Assembly: GCA_934746015.1 (NCBI GenBank)
Contig: CAKVEW010000005.1
Coordinates: 99,340-163,339 of the forward strand
Direction of reading: 5' to 3'
From: an uncultured Clostridium sp.
GTDB taxonomy: Bacteria > Bacillota > Clostridia > Clostridiales > Clostridiaceae
DNA length: 64,000 nt
The notes under the pieces were generated by a model, which was given only the letters and a program-made list of their open reading frames with translations, was not told the origin of the DNA and ran no database searches. Shown in pieces: positions 18,199 to 27,539 of the stretch (positions within the stretch are counted from its first letter, which is position 1; the number at the start of each line of letters is the position of its first letter). The translations under genes were made by a program, and so were the position numbers.

Positions 18199-19020
18199 AT
18201 GTCCTATGTTGAGAAAAAACCTATAAAAAGAAGTAAACTTAGATTATTTATGGGTAAAAATTATTATACAATTAAAAAGTATATACATTGGTATTTTTCT
18301 AATAAATCTTATAGCAAAAAAGTTAGTTCTGACAAAGTTAAATATTTAGTATTTACACACAAAACTCCTCTTTATAGGAAGCTAAAAAATGTGGACATGT
18401 ATTTACAAGAAAATAAAGTTGAAAATTTAAAATTAGCTTTAAAAAAACTTAATGGCTTAGAAATTAATCCTGGTGAATATTTTTCTTATTGGAAAGTTAT
18501 AGGAAAGCCAAGCTATAGAAAAGGATATAAGGATGGAATAATATTATGCCCTAATGGTAGCTTTAAATCTGGAGTTGGCGGTGGGCTTTGCCAACTTTCT
18601 AATTTAATTTATTGGATGACCCTTCATACTCCTTTAACTGTAACAGAAAGATATAGGCATAGTCATGATGTCTTTCCAGATATAAAAAGAACACAACCCT
18701 TTGGCTCAGGTGCCACTTGTTTCTATAATTATTTAGACTTAGAAATTAAAAATACTACTAATACTAAATATCAACTTATACTATTTCTTACTGATAAATA
18801 CTTAGTTGGTGAATGGAGAGCTTCAAATCCCTGTAACTATATCTATGAAATTTATGAAAAAGAACATTCCATGACTCCTGGCTTTTTCGGTAATTATATT
18901 AGAAACAATATTATTTATAGAAAAGTGTATAACCTAAATAATGAATTAATAGATGACGAATACATTTGCGAAAATCATGCTTTTATGATGTACCAACCTT
19001 ACCTTAGTAATGTAAAATGA
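18199..19020 (+). CDS. VanW-family protein
   Basis: A 273-residue protein with the VanW domain (about 75-235): NPGEYFSYWKVIG, then KSGVGGGLCQLSNLIYWM and the RHSHDVFPD segment. The function of VanW domains is unknown; the family was named from vancomycin-resistance clusters, but no other van gene is nearby, so no resistance role is implied. No signal peptide is evident. ATG 18199 has TTAGGAGGATC upstream. The gene ends at a repeat-rich region with several hairpins. Confidence 0.85.
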   Translation: MSYVEKKPIKRSKLRLFMGKNYYTIKKYIHWYFSNKSYSKKVSSDKVKYLVFTHKTPLYRKLKNVDMYLQENKVENLKLALKKLNGLEINPGEYFSYWKVIGKPSYRKGYKDGIILCPNGSFKSGVGGGLCQLSNLIYWMTLHTPLTVTERYRHSHDVFPDIKRTQPFGSGATCFYNYLDLEIKNTTNTKYQLILFLTDKYLVGEWRASNPCNYIYEIYEKEHSMTPGFFGNYIRNNIIYRKVYNLNNELIDDEYICENHAFMMYQPYLSNVK

Positions 19021-19200
19021 AGAATGTAGAATGTATAATTAGGGAAAAAACTCCTTGTGGAGTTTTAGGAAATAAAAGAATGAAGAAATTAAAAAATTAA
19101 AAATCCTGATAAGAAAACTCCTTAGGGAGTTTTTTATTTTGCGTAATTTGGTACAAATTACTTCAATAATTTTTCATTTTACATTCTTCATTCTTCATTT
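19021..19200 (-). repeat. MITE-like repeat unit, copy 1
   Basis: Read on the minus strand it contains AAAAATTATTGAAGTAATTTG, then an AAACTCC/GGAGTTT hairpin (19114-19133), a second one (19047-19066), and GAATG/CATTC-rich ends that form imperfect terminal inverted repeats. The order matches copies at 27.4 and 62.5 kb. It lies between the convergent VanW and oleate hydratase genes; the hairpins with T-tracts probably also terminate transcription. Confidence 0.65.
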
Positions 19201-19202
19201 AT

Positions 19203-19227
19203 AAGCTGCTTAGGCAGCTTTTTTTAG
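19203..19227 (+). terminator. Hairpin with T-tract
   Basis: AAGCTGC (19203-19209) and GCAGCTT (19214-19220) form a short GC-rich stem followed by seven Ts on the + strand, a rho-independent terminator for transcripts from VanW. Confidence 0.75.
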
Positions 19228-20960
19228 CTATATGATTTTTTTAATGCTTTCATTATAACTCTTGGATCTTTTTTATAAGGTGTTACTGGCTCTATTTGTT
19301 TGTTTTTTACATCTAATAAAGTGTATACTGCTATTCTAGCAGCACGTACTGAGTATTCTTCTGTAAATACCATATCTTCAGGAATTTCAACAAATTGACT
19401 AATCATTGCAAAGTTTGTTGAACCTTCAGGAACCACATTAGGTCTATCAGTCATCTTTCTTGGTTGGAATTGAGAATCTATATATGGCATCATACATGGA
19501 ATTACATTAACTACAGTTTCCATAATTTCATCAATTTCATCCTCAAAATGAAGATGATGTAATAGTTCTGTTAATATTTCTTCACCAGTACAATCTCTCA
19601 TTGGTTTCTTTACATAATCACCAAGCTTATCTGTATAAAGTCCATAACCCCAGAAAATAGTTGTATCCATTGGTTGATTTTTAAAGTGTGGTTGAGCAGC
19701 AACTACTATACTCATTAACCAACTAGAATCCCTAAATGTCATTAAAGCTCCACTTCCAGGTATATTTCCTGAAAATTGTTCTATAAGCTTTAATAATTTA
19801 TTTCCTTTACAAGTTACAGTAAAGCTTTCCCAGTTAGTATTATCAGGATTTCCAAAGAAAGGTGTAGGATTTCCTAGACCCATTTTTTTCTTTGCTACCT
19901 TTTCCCAAAGCTCTGCTGACATTGGTTTTTCAGGTTTATATTCTGGTGCTGTATTAAAATCTCCTAATGTCGCATTATCTGTCATACATCCATTTGTCAT
20001 AATGCATATATCATCATCTTTTAATTCTATTATTTTTTCATTTTCTCCATCATTTATGTGAATTGCAGTTGCAGTTATCTCTTCTCCTGGTTTAAAATCT
20101 ATATCTGTTACTATTGCATTTATACTAAAATCTACATTATTTTTAGCTAAATATTCTTTAATTGGTAGAATAACTGATTCATATTGATTGTATGTTGTAC
20201 GAGTAACACCTTCTAAGGTTTCTATACGAGAGAATTCAAATATCATACGATCCATATATCTCTTAAATTCAAATAAACTAGACCACTTTTGGAAAGCGAA
20301 AGTAGTTTGCCACATATACCAGAAATTTGTAGTAAAGAAATGTGGTGTGTCTCTAAACCAGTCTTCTATAGTTAAATCATCTAATTTTTCTTCTGGCATC
20401 ATCATTAATTTACCTAAAGCTAAACGATCAGCATTATTGAATCCCATAGTTGTAACATCTATTTTATTTCCATACTTATCAACTAAACGTGCTTGTGCAT
20501 GAGTTGGATGTAGGTGATCAAAATTTAGTATTTCTTCAGTAACACTCATCCCTGGCATATCAATTGATGGTATAGTACTAAATAACTCCCAGAAATTTTC
20601 ATAGGTTTCTTCATTTAACATTCTTCCACCACGAACAATAAATCCATTTTCTGCATTCCCTGCTCCGTCATTACTTCCTCCTAAAATATGAAGGCCTTCA
20701 ATAATATGAATATTTTCTCCTTTAAAATTACAATCTCTTATTAAATATGCTGCTCCTGCTAATGATCCTAATCCTCCACCAACAAAATATGCTTGCCTTC
20801 CTTCATTTTCAGCAAAATTTTCACTAAATCTCACAAAAGATTCTTTCTTTTCTTTTTTATCTATCATCTTTTTTGTAGCAGCTGCTACTGCTGCTGCTCC
20901 TGCAATAGCTCCAACAACTATCAAAGGATTTACTTTACTACTTTTTTGTTTTTTACTCAT
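19224..20960 (-). CDS. ohyA: Oleate hydratase with N-terminal membrane segment
   Basis: A 578-residue FAD protein of the myosin-cross-reactive antigen family, which adds water to the cis-9 double bond of oleate and similar host fatty acids to give 10-hydroxy acids. Visible: FAD motif YFVGGGLGSLAGAAYL (about residues 58-73), then EGLHILGGSNDGAGN, FVRGGRMLNEETYENFW and later FNTAPEYKPEKP. Residues 12-28 are a hydrophobic Ala/Val helix flanked by lysines, suggesting a membrane anchor ahead of the catalytic domain. ATG 20960 has GAGGGA upstream; a TTG five codons earlier is less likely. Likely used for fatty-acid detoxification. Confidence 0.93.
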   Translation of the reverse strand: MSKKQKSSKVNPLIVVGAIAGAAAVAAATKKMIDKKEKKESFVRFSENFAENEGRQAYFVGGGLGSLAGAAYLIRDCNFKGENIHIIEGLHILGGSNDGAGNAENGFIVRGGRMLNEETYENFWELFSTIPSIDMPGMSVTEEILNFDHLHPTHAQARLVDKYGNKIDVTTMGFNNADRLALGKLMMMPEEKLDDLTIEDWFRDTPHFFTTNFWYMWQTTFAFQKWSSLFEFKRYMDRMIFEFSRIETLEGVTRTTYNQYESVILPIKEYLAKNNVDFSINAIVTDIDFKPGEEITATAIHINDGENEKIIELKDDDICIMTNGCMTDNATLGDFNTAPEYKPEKPMSAELWEKVAKKKMGLGNPTPFFGNPDNTNWESFTVTCKGNKLLKLIEQFSGNIPGSGALMTFRDSSWLMSIVVAAQPHFKNQPMDTTIFWGYGLYTDKLGDYVKKPMRDCTGEEILTELLHHLHFEDEIDEIMETVVNVIPCMMPYIDSQFQPRKMTDRPNVVPEGSTNFAMISQFVEIPEDMVFTEEYSVRAARIAVYTLLDVKNKQIEPVTPYKKDPRVIMKALKKSYS

Positions 20961-21068
20961 AGTATATTCCCTCAACTTTCCTTATAGATTAATCTCTTAT
21001 ATAATATTATTATAGTTTACCCAAATGAAAAAGTATTTAGACAATTATTAATTTTTGTATAGATAAAA

Positions 21069-21098
21069 ATACGATATTCCAAATATAGAATATCGTAT
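21069..21098 (-). terminator. Terminator of the trxA-flavoenzyme operon
   Basis: ATACGATATTC (21069-21079) pairs with GAATATCGTAT (21088-21098), with a T-rich tract after it on the minus strand, 12 bp past the reductase stop. Confidence 0.7.
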
Positions 21099-21110
21099 TT
21101 AATATTTATA

Positions 21111-21977
21111 TTATTTCCTAGATATTTCATCTAAATATTTTACTGCACTTAAAGAAGCTATATTACCTTCTCCAGCTGACTTAATATATTGATATGGTTT
21201 TCCTACACAATCTCCTGCTGCAAAACAACCAGGTATATTAGTTTTCATTAACCTATCTACATTAATATGTCCTTCTTCCATAGCTAATCCTGGCACTAGC
21301 TGTCCTGGAGAAATTGAATCTTTTAAAATAAATACAGCATTTGTCTCTATTTCACTATTCTTTAAAATTAATTTTTTAACTTTCAAATCTCCAACAACTT
21401 CTTCTGGCTTATCTTCTACTAATGTTACATTATCATTTAAATTATAATTTCCCTTATACATAGGAACATAATATACTTTTCCTGCAATTTCAGAAACATA
21501 ATTTGTTTCATCCTCAGCTTCCTTATTATGACCTATTATAGTTACAATTTTATTTTTGTACAAAGGTGCATCGCAAGTTGCACAATATCCTACACCTTTC
21601 CCTAAAAATTCTTCTTCTCCTTTAATAGGTTTTGTATATTCTATTCCAGTAGCTATAATAATAGATTTTGCTTCAAAGGTTTTATCATTTGCCATTAAAG
21701 CAAAATACTCTCCCATAGCATAAACGCTATTTATTCTTTCCTCTACTATTTCAATGTTCATTGTATTTAAATGCTCTTGGAATTTTTCTTTTAATAACTC
21801 TCCAGTAACATTAGGAAATCCTAAATAATTATTTATTTTAGGTGCCTTAACTATTTTATTAGTTAAATTTTTATTGCCAAATATAATAAAATCTTTATTT
21901 CTTATTCTTGCATTTAATGCAGCAGATATTCCTGCTGGTCCACTTCCGATAATAGCAATATCATATCTTTTATCCAA
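21111..21977 (-). CDS. Thioredoxin reductase-like flavoenzyme lacking NADPH motifs (FFTR type)
   Basis: A 288-residue flavoprotein with FAD motif GSGPAG (11-16), redox pair C132/C135 in YCATCDAPLY, and C-terminal FAD segment FAAGDCVG. Where classical TrxB has GGGxSAxE and an HRR NADPH-phosphate site, this protein reads IIGHNKEAEDETNYVSEIAG (147-166) and has no arginine pair. The same loss defines the ferredoxin-linked flavin thioredoxin reductase described from Clostridium acetobutylicum, so ferredoxin is the likely electron donor (inference). Start is TTG 21977 with AGAGGTAG upstream. It follows trxA by 13 bp, its presumed substrate. Confidence 0.85.
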   Translation of the reverse strand: MDKRYDIAIIGSGPAGISAALNARIRNKDFIIFGNKNLTNKIVKAPKINNYLGFPNVTGELLKEKFQEHLNTMNIEIVEERINSVYAMGEYFALMANDKTFEAKSIIIATGIEYTKPIKGEEEFLGKGVGYCATCDAPLYKNKIVTIIGHNKEAEDETNYVSEIAGKVYYVPMYKGNYNLNDNVTLVEDKPEEVVGDLKVKKLILKNSEIETNAVFILKDSISPGQLVPGLAMEEGHINVDRLMKTNIPGCFAAGDCVGKPYQYIKSAGEGNIASLSAVKYLDEISRK

Positions 21978-21990
21978 AGTTCTACCTCTA

Positions 21991-22305
21991 TTATAGATGC
22001 TTAACTACAGCTGCCTTTAAAGAATCCTTTGGCATAAATCCTACTAAAGTATCAACTGGAGTACCATTTTTAAATATCATTAAAGTCGGAATACTTGAAA
22101 TTTGATATTTATTTGCTAGGTTTTCATTTTCATCAACATCAATTTTTACAAATCTTGCGTTGCTAACTTCTTTAGAAACCTCTTCAACAACTGGCGCAAT
22201 CATTTTACATGGACCACACCAAGTAGCCCAAAAATCAACTAACACTACTCCTTCATAATTTAATACTACTTCATTAAAATCTACTTCTGATACATGTTGA
22301 ACCAT
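21991..22305 (-). CDS. trxA: Thioredoxin
   Basis: A 104-residue thioredoxin with the WCGPCK active site (C30, C33), the buried Asp24 in LVDFWA, and the cis-Pro in ISSIPTLM. ATG 22305 has TAGGAGGTAG upstream. It leads a two-gene operon with the flavoenzyme that presumably reduces it. A CsoR/CstR-like operator lies over the transcription start, suggesting control by copper or reactive sulfur rather than constitutive expression. Confidence 0.95.
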   Translation of the reverse strand: MVQHVSEVDFNEVVLNYEGVVLVDFWATWCGPCKMIAPVVEEVSKEVSNARFVKIDVDENENLANKYQISSIPTLMIFKNGTPVDTLVGFMPKDSLKAAVVKHL

Positions 22306-22323
22306 ATAAATCTACCTCCTAAT

Positions 22324-22340
22324 ATACCCCTACAGGGTAT
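22324..22340 (-). promoter_or_regulatory. CsoR/CstR-like operator of trxA
   Basis: ATACCCCTACAGGGTAT is an inverted repeat (ATACCC/GGGTAT) resembling the C-rich and G-rich operators of CsoR-family regulators, including the persulfide sensor CstR. It sits between the promoter and the ribosome binding site of trxA. No CsoR-family gene is in the window. Confidence 0.6.
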
Positions 22341-22350
22341 TCGTTAATTA

Positions 22351-22380
22351 ATTTTACTATATATTCATTTAACTAGTCAA
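22351..22380 (-). promoter_or_regulatory. Promoter of trxA and the flavoenzyme
   Basis: On the minus strand -35 TTGACT (22375-22380) is followed after 18 bases by -10 TAAAAT (22351-22356). The operator starts about 11 bases further downstream. Confidence 0.65.
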
Positions 22381-22416
22381 GATTCTCTATAGGTATTCTG
22401 TCCATTATCTATAATT

Positions 22417-24129
22417 TTATTTCTTTAAATTTAAAAATTGTGATTCATATAATTCTTTATATAATCCACCATTTTCAAGAAGTTCTTTATGACTTCCTTT
22501 TTCCTCTATTCCCTTATCTGTTAAAACCAATATTTCATCTGCATTTTTTATAGTAGATAATCTATGAGCAACAACTATTGTAGTTCTTCCTTTACATAGT
22601 TCTTCTAATGATTTTTGAATCATATATTCTGTTGTATTATCTAATGCAGATGTTGCTTCATCTAAAATTAAAATAGGTGGATTCTTTAAAAATACTCTAG
22701 CTATAGATATTCTTTGCTTTTGTCCACCAGAAAGTTTAACTCCTCTTTCACCTATATAAGTATCATATCCATCTGGTAAATTCACTATAAACTCATGTAT
22801 ATTAGCTCTTTTAGCAGCTATAATTACATCTTCATCAGAAGCTTCATGATTACCATATAAAATATTATCCTTAATAGTTCCAGTAAATAAGAAAACATCT
22901 TGCTGTACTATTCCTATATTTCCTCTTAAAGATTCTAAAGTGATTTTATATATACTTTTATCATCTATTGTTATATCCCCACTGCTTACATCATAAAACC
23001 TTGGAATTAAATTACAAAATGTAGTTTTTCCTCCTCCAGAAGGACCAACTAATGCAAGCATCTTACCTGCTTCAATTTTTAAATTAATACCTTCTAATAT
23101 ATTTTTTTCATCGTAGCTAAAGTATACATCCTTAAATTCAATATCACCTTTAACATTTTTTAATTCTATATTTCCGTCTTCTTCTACGTCTTCATCTATT
23201 ATTGATACAAATCTCTTAAAACCAGTCATACCATTTTGATATTGTTCCATAAAGCTTACAAGTTTTTTTATTGGTTGCGTAAATAATTTAATATATAATA
23301 AATAAGCAAAAAAGTCTCCTAAATTAATATAATTAAAATAAGTAAATATTCCACCTGCTATTAATGATATATAATCTAGTATATCTATTCCAAATCCTAC
23401 TCCTGCGCCATATTCTGCCATGACCTTATAAGCTCTAGATCTAGCTTTCTTAAACTTATTATTTCCTCTTTTGAACTTATCTATTTCATATTCATGTGAA
23501 ACAAATGCTTTTGTTATCCTAATTCCTGAAAGTGAATTTTCAAGATTTGAATTTACTGCGGAAGTTTCAACCCTAGTTTCCATAAATGCATTAAGCATTC
23601 TATTTTTTTGCTTCCATGTAAAGAAAACTATAAATGGAATAAATGCAAAAATAATTAAAGTTAATGGAATATTTATTGTACACAATACAACAAATGATCC
23701 TACAAGCATAACAACAGAAATAAATAAATCTTCTGGCCCATGATGAGCTAGTTCTGATACTTCCATAAGATCATTTATCATTCTGCTCATTAAATCCCCA
23801 GTCTTATTATTATCAAAATATGTATTAGGTAATTTTTGTAGGTGCAAGAACATATCCTTTCGCATATCTCCTTGCATATGAACTCCCATAACATGTCCAT
23901 AATATTGCATGAAGTATCCACATGCAGCCTTAACTAAATAAATTATTATTAATGTAATTGCAAAAACGATAAGCATTCTAATATTTTTATTTGGAATACT
24001 ATCATTTACTAATGTTCTAGTCATCATAGGATAAACTAAATCACAAGCTGCTGCTATAAAAGCAACTAACATATCTAAGAAAAATAATTTCTTATATGGC
24101 TTATAATAACTAATAAATCTTTTTACCAT
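22417..24129 (-). CDS. ABC exporter, fused permease and ATPase
   Basis: A 570-residue half-transporter that would work as a dimer in the membrane. Residues 1-300 hold six predicted transmembrane helices (ABC type 1 domain). The ATPase domain has Walker A GPSGGGKT (362-369), Q-loop near 410, signature LSGGQ (466-470), Walker B ILILDE (486-491) and the H-loop AHRLST. Overall like BmrA/MsbA-type lipid or drug exporters; substrate unknown. ATG 24129 has GGAGG upstream. It stands alone on the minus strand. Confidence 0.9.
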   Translation of the reverse strand: MVKRFISYYKPYKKLFFLDMLVAFIAAACDLVYPMMTRTLVNDSIPNKNIRMLIVFAITLIIIYLVKAACGYFMQYYGHVMGVHMQGDMRKDMFLHLQKLPNTYFDNNKTGDLMSRMINDLMEVSELAHHGPEDLFISVVMLVGSFVVLCTINIPLTLIIFAFIPFIVFFTWKQKNRMLNAFMETRVETSAVNSNLENSLSGIRITKAFVSHEYEIDKFKRGNNKFKKARSRAYKVMAEYGAGVGFGIDILDYISLIAGGIFTYFNYINLGDFFAYLLYIKLFTQPIKKLVSFMEQYQNGMTGFKRFVSIIDEDVEEDGNIELKNVKGDIEFKDVYFSYDEKNILEGINLKIEAGKMLALVGPSGGGKTTFCNLIPRFYDVSSGDITIDDKSIYKITLESLRGNIGIVQQDVFLFTGTIKDNILYGNHEASDEDVIIAAKRANIHEFIVNLPDGYDTYIGERGVKLSGGQKQRISIARVFLKNPPILILDEATSALDNTTEYMIQKSLEELCKGRTTIVVAHRLSTIKNADEILVLTDKGIEEKGSHKELLENGGLYKELYESQFLNLKK

Positions 24130-24214
24130 ATATAACCTCCTATATTACTACAAATTATTATTATTATTTAATAATATCTTTTTTTAGTAAATTTTTCAAG
24201 GTTATCCTCATAAC

Positions 24215-24637
24215 TTATCTATATATATCAACTATTAATCCTTGTATTTCATCTATAGAGGCAGCAATATTTAAATTTTCCATTTCTCCCTTTAAAAGTG
24301 ATTCTGTTAACTCTTCTAGCTTTTTATCTATTGTATCTATTGTTATAAAATACTGTGTTTGCCAAAAGCTAATATCTTTTTTAGTGTCATACATATACTT
24401 TAAAATGGATTCTAAATATTCTTTAATTATTTTTTTATATGCAAGTACATCTCCATAAGTCTTAGTAATTACTAACCTACTTCCCTTTTTATGAATATCT
24501 TCAATCATTTTTTTTAATTGCTCTTCAGATTTTCTATCTCTTGCTTGATTAAAGCTTTGGGAGAAATCTTTTTTTTCAGAAACTATTTTTCTTTCTTGAT
24601 TAACTATACTCTTTCTATTAATTCTTCCAATTTCCAT
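24215..24637 (-). CDS. YaaR family protein (DUF327)
   Basis: A 140-residue helical, charged protein. The N-terminal MEIGRINRKSI followed by a polar stretch and a C-terminal four-helix-like region (FWQTQYFITIDTIDKKLEEL) fit the YaaR/DUF327 family of Firmicutes, whose function is unknown. I chose ATG 24637 because GGTGGAG precedes it; the 17 upstream residues are hydrophobic and unlike the family. It is divergent from the Ca2+ ATPase. Confidence 0.75.
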   Translation of the reverse strand: MEIGRINRKSIVNQERKIVSEKKDFSQSFNQARDRKSEEQLKKMIEDIHKKGSRLVITKTYGDVLAYKKIIKEYLESILKYMYDTKKDISFWQTQYFITIDTIDKKLEELTESLLKGEMENLNIAASIDEIQGLIVDIYR

Positions 24638-24778
24638 AATCTCCACCCTTTCACAAATTATTATAACATTAAAAATTATTAAGCTCACTTTTTATATGTA
24701 TTATTATAAAGAAAAATAAATACAATATATTTATATAGGTTTTTCATAAATATATTTTAAAATTTTGGAGGTTTTTAA

Positions 24779-27406
24779 ATGTGGTTTAACAAAGAATCTA
24801 AAGAAATTATAAATGAACTATCCACTAATTTAATAAATGGTCTTTCCTCTTCAGAAGCAAAATCAAGGTTGGATAAAAATGGATTGAATAAAATTCAAGG
24901 CAAAAAGAAAAAATCTATATTTCAACTTTTCTTATCTCAAATTAATAATATTATGATTTATATTTTATTAATTGCTGCTATTATTTCTTTTATAGTTGGG
25001 GAATTTAGTGATTCAATTATTATATTAATAGTAATATTTATTAATGCAATAATAGGAGTTATACAAGAATCTAAGGCTGAAAAAGCTTTAGATGCACTAA
25101 AAAGTATGTCAACTCCAAAGGCAATTGTAAAAAGAGATGGAAATATTATAGAAATACCTTCAGAAGAAGTTGTAGTAGGAGATATTATAATTATTGATGC
25201 TGGAAGATATATTCCTGCTGATTTAAGAATAGTTGAATCTGCTAACCTAAAAATTGAAGAATCAGCCTTTACTGGTGAGTCTGTACCTTCTGAAAAAACT
25301 TCTAACACTATTACTGAAAGTAAAGATGTTCCTATTGGAGATCAGCATAATATGGCATTTATGTCCACATTAGTAACCTATGGCAGAGGTGTAGGTATAG
25401 TAGTTAATACTGGAATGAATACTGAAATAGGTAAAATAGCTAAAATGCTTGATTCAGAAGATGAAAATACTACACCGCTTCAAAAAAAATTAGCTGAACT
25501 TGGGAAAATACTTGGCTTTGCTGCAGTTGGTATTTCAATAATAATGTTTATAATATCAATATTCCAAGGAAGAGATCTTTTAGAAATGTTTATGACTTCT
25601 ATAAGTTTAGCAGTAGCTGCCATTCCTGAAGGATTACCAGCTATTGTGGCCATAGTATTAGCTCTTGGCGTACAAAGAATGATTAAAGAAAATGCAATTA
25701 TTAGAAAATTGCCTTCTGTTGAAACCTTAGGTTCAGTTAATATAATTTGTTCAGATAAAACAGGTACATTAACTATTAATAAGATGACAGTAAAAAAATA
25801 CTACGTAAATGGACAAATATATAATTTAGAGTCAATAGATATTAATAATAAAGAGACTGAACTTTTGATACATGGAATGATCTTATGTAACGATGCAACA
25901 TCAAAGGATGGTGTTCAAACTGGAGATCCAACTGAAGTTGCCTTAATAGATGTTGGAAATAAAATAAATATATTTAAAGATGATTTAAATAAAGAATTTA
26001 AAAGAGTTAATGAAATTCCTTTTGATTCTGACAGAAAACTTATGACTACTGTAAATTCTTATGAAAATAAATATTATGTATTTACTAAAGGTGCTATTGA
26101 TAGCATCTTAAAAATCTCAAACAAAATATTAATTAATGGTGAAATTAAAGAATTTACTAATAAAGAAAAGTCTGACACCTTAAACGCTTCTAACTTAATG
26201 TCAGATGATGCATTAAGAGTTTTAGCTCTTGCTTATAAACCTATAGATAATGAACATGTTCCAATAGATGAATTAGAAAATAATCTTATATTTGTTGGTC
26301 TTATGGGAATGATTGATCCTCCTAGAGAGGAAGTAAAAGGTTCCATAGAACTAAGTAAAAAAGCTGGCATTAGAACAATAATGATAACTGGAGATCATAA
26401 GAATACTGCTGTTGCTATTGCTAAAGAATTAGGAATTGTAGATGATATTTCTGAGGCTATGTCTGGAAGTGAAATAGATAGCTATTCTGAAGAGGAATTC
26501 ACCAAGATTGTTAATAATTTTAAAGTTTTTGCAAGAGTATCACCAGAACATAAAGTAAAAATAGTTAAAGCCTTTAAATCTTATGGAAACATAGTTTCTA
26601 TGACAGGTGATGGTGTTAATGATGCCCCATCCTTAAAAGCAGCAGATATTGGTGTTGCTATGGGGATTACTGGAACAGATGTAGCTAAAGGTGCTGCAGA
26701 TATGGTATTAACAGATGATAACTTTACTACAATAGTAAAAGCCGTAGAAGAAGGAAGAAATATTTTCAATAATATTAAAAAATCAATATTCTTTCTACTA
26801 AGCTGTAATCTAGGTGAAATAGTTGCATTATTTTTTGCAATTCTACTGAATTGGCCAGCTCCGCTTTTACCTATTCATATACTTTGGGTGAATTTAATAA
26901 CAGATAGTTTTCCAGCCTTATCATTAGGTGTTGACCCTGGGGATAAAGGAGTAATGGATTTACCTCCTAGAAATCCTAAGGAAAGTCTATTTGCTGGAAG
27001 AATGGGAATTTTATTAATTATAAATGGAATACTCATAGGTGCTACCACATTATTTGCATTTGTATTAGGAGAATATTTATATCCTGACTCATTAAGACAT
27101 GCTCAAACTATGGCTTTTGTTGTTCTTAGTGTTTCACAACTATTCTATTCTCTTGCTATGAGAAATGAGACTAAATCATTATTTCAAGTTGGTGTATTTA
27201 AGAATAAGTGGTTAATAGCTTCATTAATATTTGGCATAGCAATACAATTTGCAATAATTACTATTCCATTTACAGCTAATATATTTAAGGTATATTCCTT
27301 AAGCTTTAAAGATTGGGGAATAGTAATATTAATTTCACTGATTCCTTTTGTAATTAATGAAATAGTTAAAATTTTCTTTAGAACTAACAATAAAGGAGCT
27401 GCTTAA
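24779..27406 (+). CDS. Calcium-translocating P-type ATPase
   Basis: An 875-residue P2-type ATPase that expels cations, most likely Ca2+, from the cytosol. Visible: N-terminal cation-ATPase domain, actuator motif TGES (165-168), the PEGL motif AIPEGLP (281-287) in helix M4, phosphorylation site DKTGTLT with Asp326, and hinge TGDGVNDAPSLK near 610. About ten transmembrane helices. The C-terminal NLITDSFPALSLGVDPGDKG segment is typical of bacterial PMCA/SERCA-like pumps. ATG 24779 has TTGGAGG upstream. Mn2+ or Na+/K+ specificity cannot be fully excluded. Confidence 0.9.
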   Translation: MWFNKESKEIINELSTNLINGLSSSEAKSRLDKNGLNKIQGKKKKSIFQLFLSQINNIMIYILLIAAIISFIVGEFSDSIIILIVIFINAIIGVIQESKAEKALDALKSMSTPKAIVKRDGNIIEIPSEEVVVGDIIIIDAGRYIPADLRIVESANLKIEESAFTGESVPSEKTSNTITESKDVPIGDQHNMAFMSTLVTYGRGVGIVVNTGMNTEIGKIAKMLDSEDENTTPLQKKLAELGKILGFAAVGISIIMFIISIFQGRDLLEMFMTSISLAVAAIPEGLPAIVAIVLALGVQRMIKENAIIRKLPSVETLGSVNIICSDKTGTLTINKMTVKKYYVNGQIYNLESIDINNKETELLIHGMILCNDATSKDGVQTGDPTEVALIDVGNKINIFKDDLNKEFKRVNEIPFDSDRKLMTTVNSYENKYYVFTKGAIDSILKISNKILINGEIKEFTNKEKSDTLNASNLMSDDALRVLALAYKPIDNEHVPIDELENNLIFVGLMGMIDPPREEVKGSIELSKKAGIRTIMITGDHKNTAVAIAKELGIVDDISEAMSGSEIDSYSEEEFTKIVNNFKVFARVSPEHKVKIVKAFKSYGNIVSMTGDGVNDAPSLKAADIGVAMGITGTDVAKGAADMVLTDDNFTTIVKAVEEGRNIFNNIKKSIFFLLSCNLGEIVALFFAILLNWPAPLLPIHILWVNLITDSFPALSLGVDPGDKGVMDLPPRNPKESLFAGRMGILLIINGILIGATTLFAFVLGEYLYPDSLRHAQTMAFVVLSVSQLFYSLAMRNETKSLFQVGVFKNKWLIASLIFGIAIQFAIITIPFTANIFKVYSLSFKDWGIVILISLIPFVINEIVKIFFRTNNKGAA

Positions 27407-27413
27407 GAGCAGC
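27398..27413 (+). terminator. Short hairpin overlapping the Ca2+ ATPase stop codon
   Basis: GCTGCT (27398-27403) and AGCAGC (27408-27413) can pair over TAAG. No T-tract follows, so this is a weak terminator on its own; the repeat hairpin at 27478 may finish the job. Confidence 0.4.
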
Positions 27414-27426
27414 CCCTAATTATATT

Positions 27427-27539
27427 TAGAATTATTGATGTAATTTGAAGCAAATTACAAAAAATAAAAATAAATTAGAAACTCCGCAAGGAGTTTCTTC
27501 CTTAATTCTTTCATTCTTTCATTTTTAATTCTTTAATTA
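27427..27539 (+). repeat. MITE-like repeat unit, copy 2
   Basis: Order GAATTATTGATGTAATTTG, then CAAATTAC, then palindrome GAAACTCC..GGAGTTTC (27478-27497), then TTCCTTAATTCTTTCATTC. This matches copy 3 at 62.5 kb nearly base for base in the shared parts. It lies between the convergent Ca2+ ATPase and glnQ-like genes and probably acts as their terminator. Confidence 0.65.

Noticed and set aside
18199..19020. Possible vancomycin-resistance cluster (VanW)
   Set aside because: No vanA, vanH, vanX, vanR or vanS neighbours; VanW domains occur widely in clostridia.
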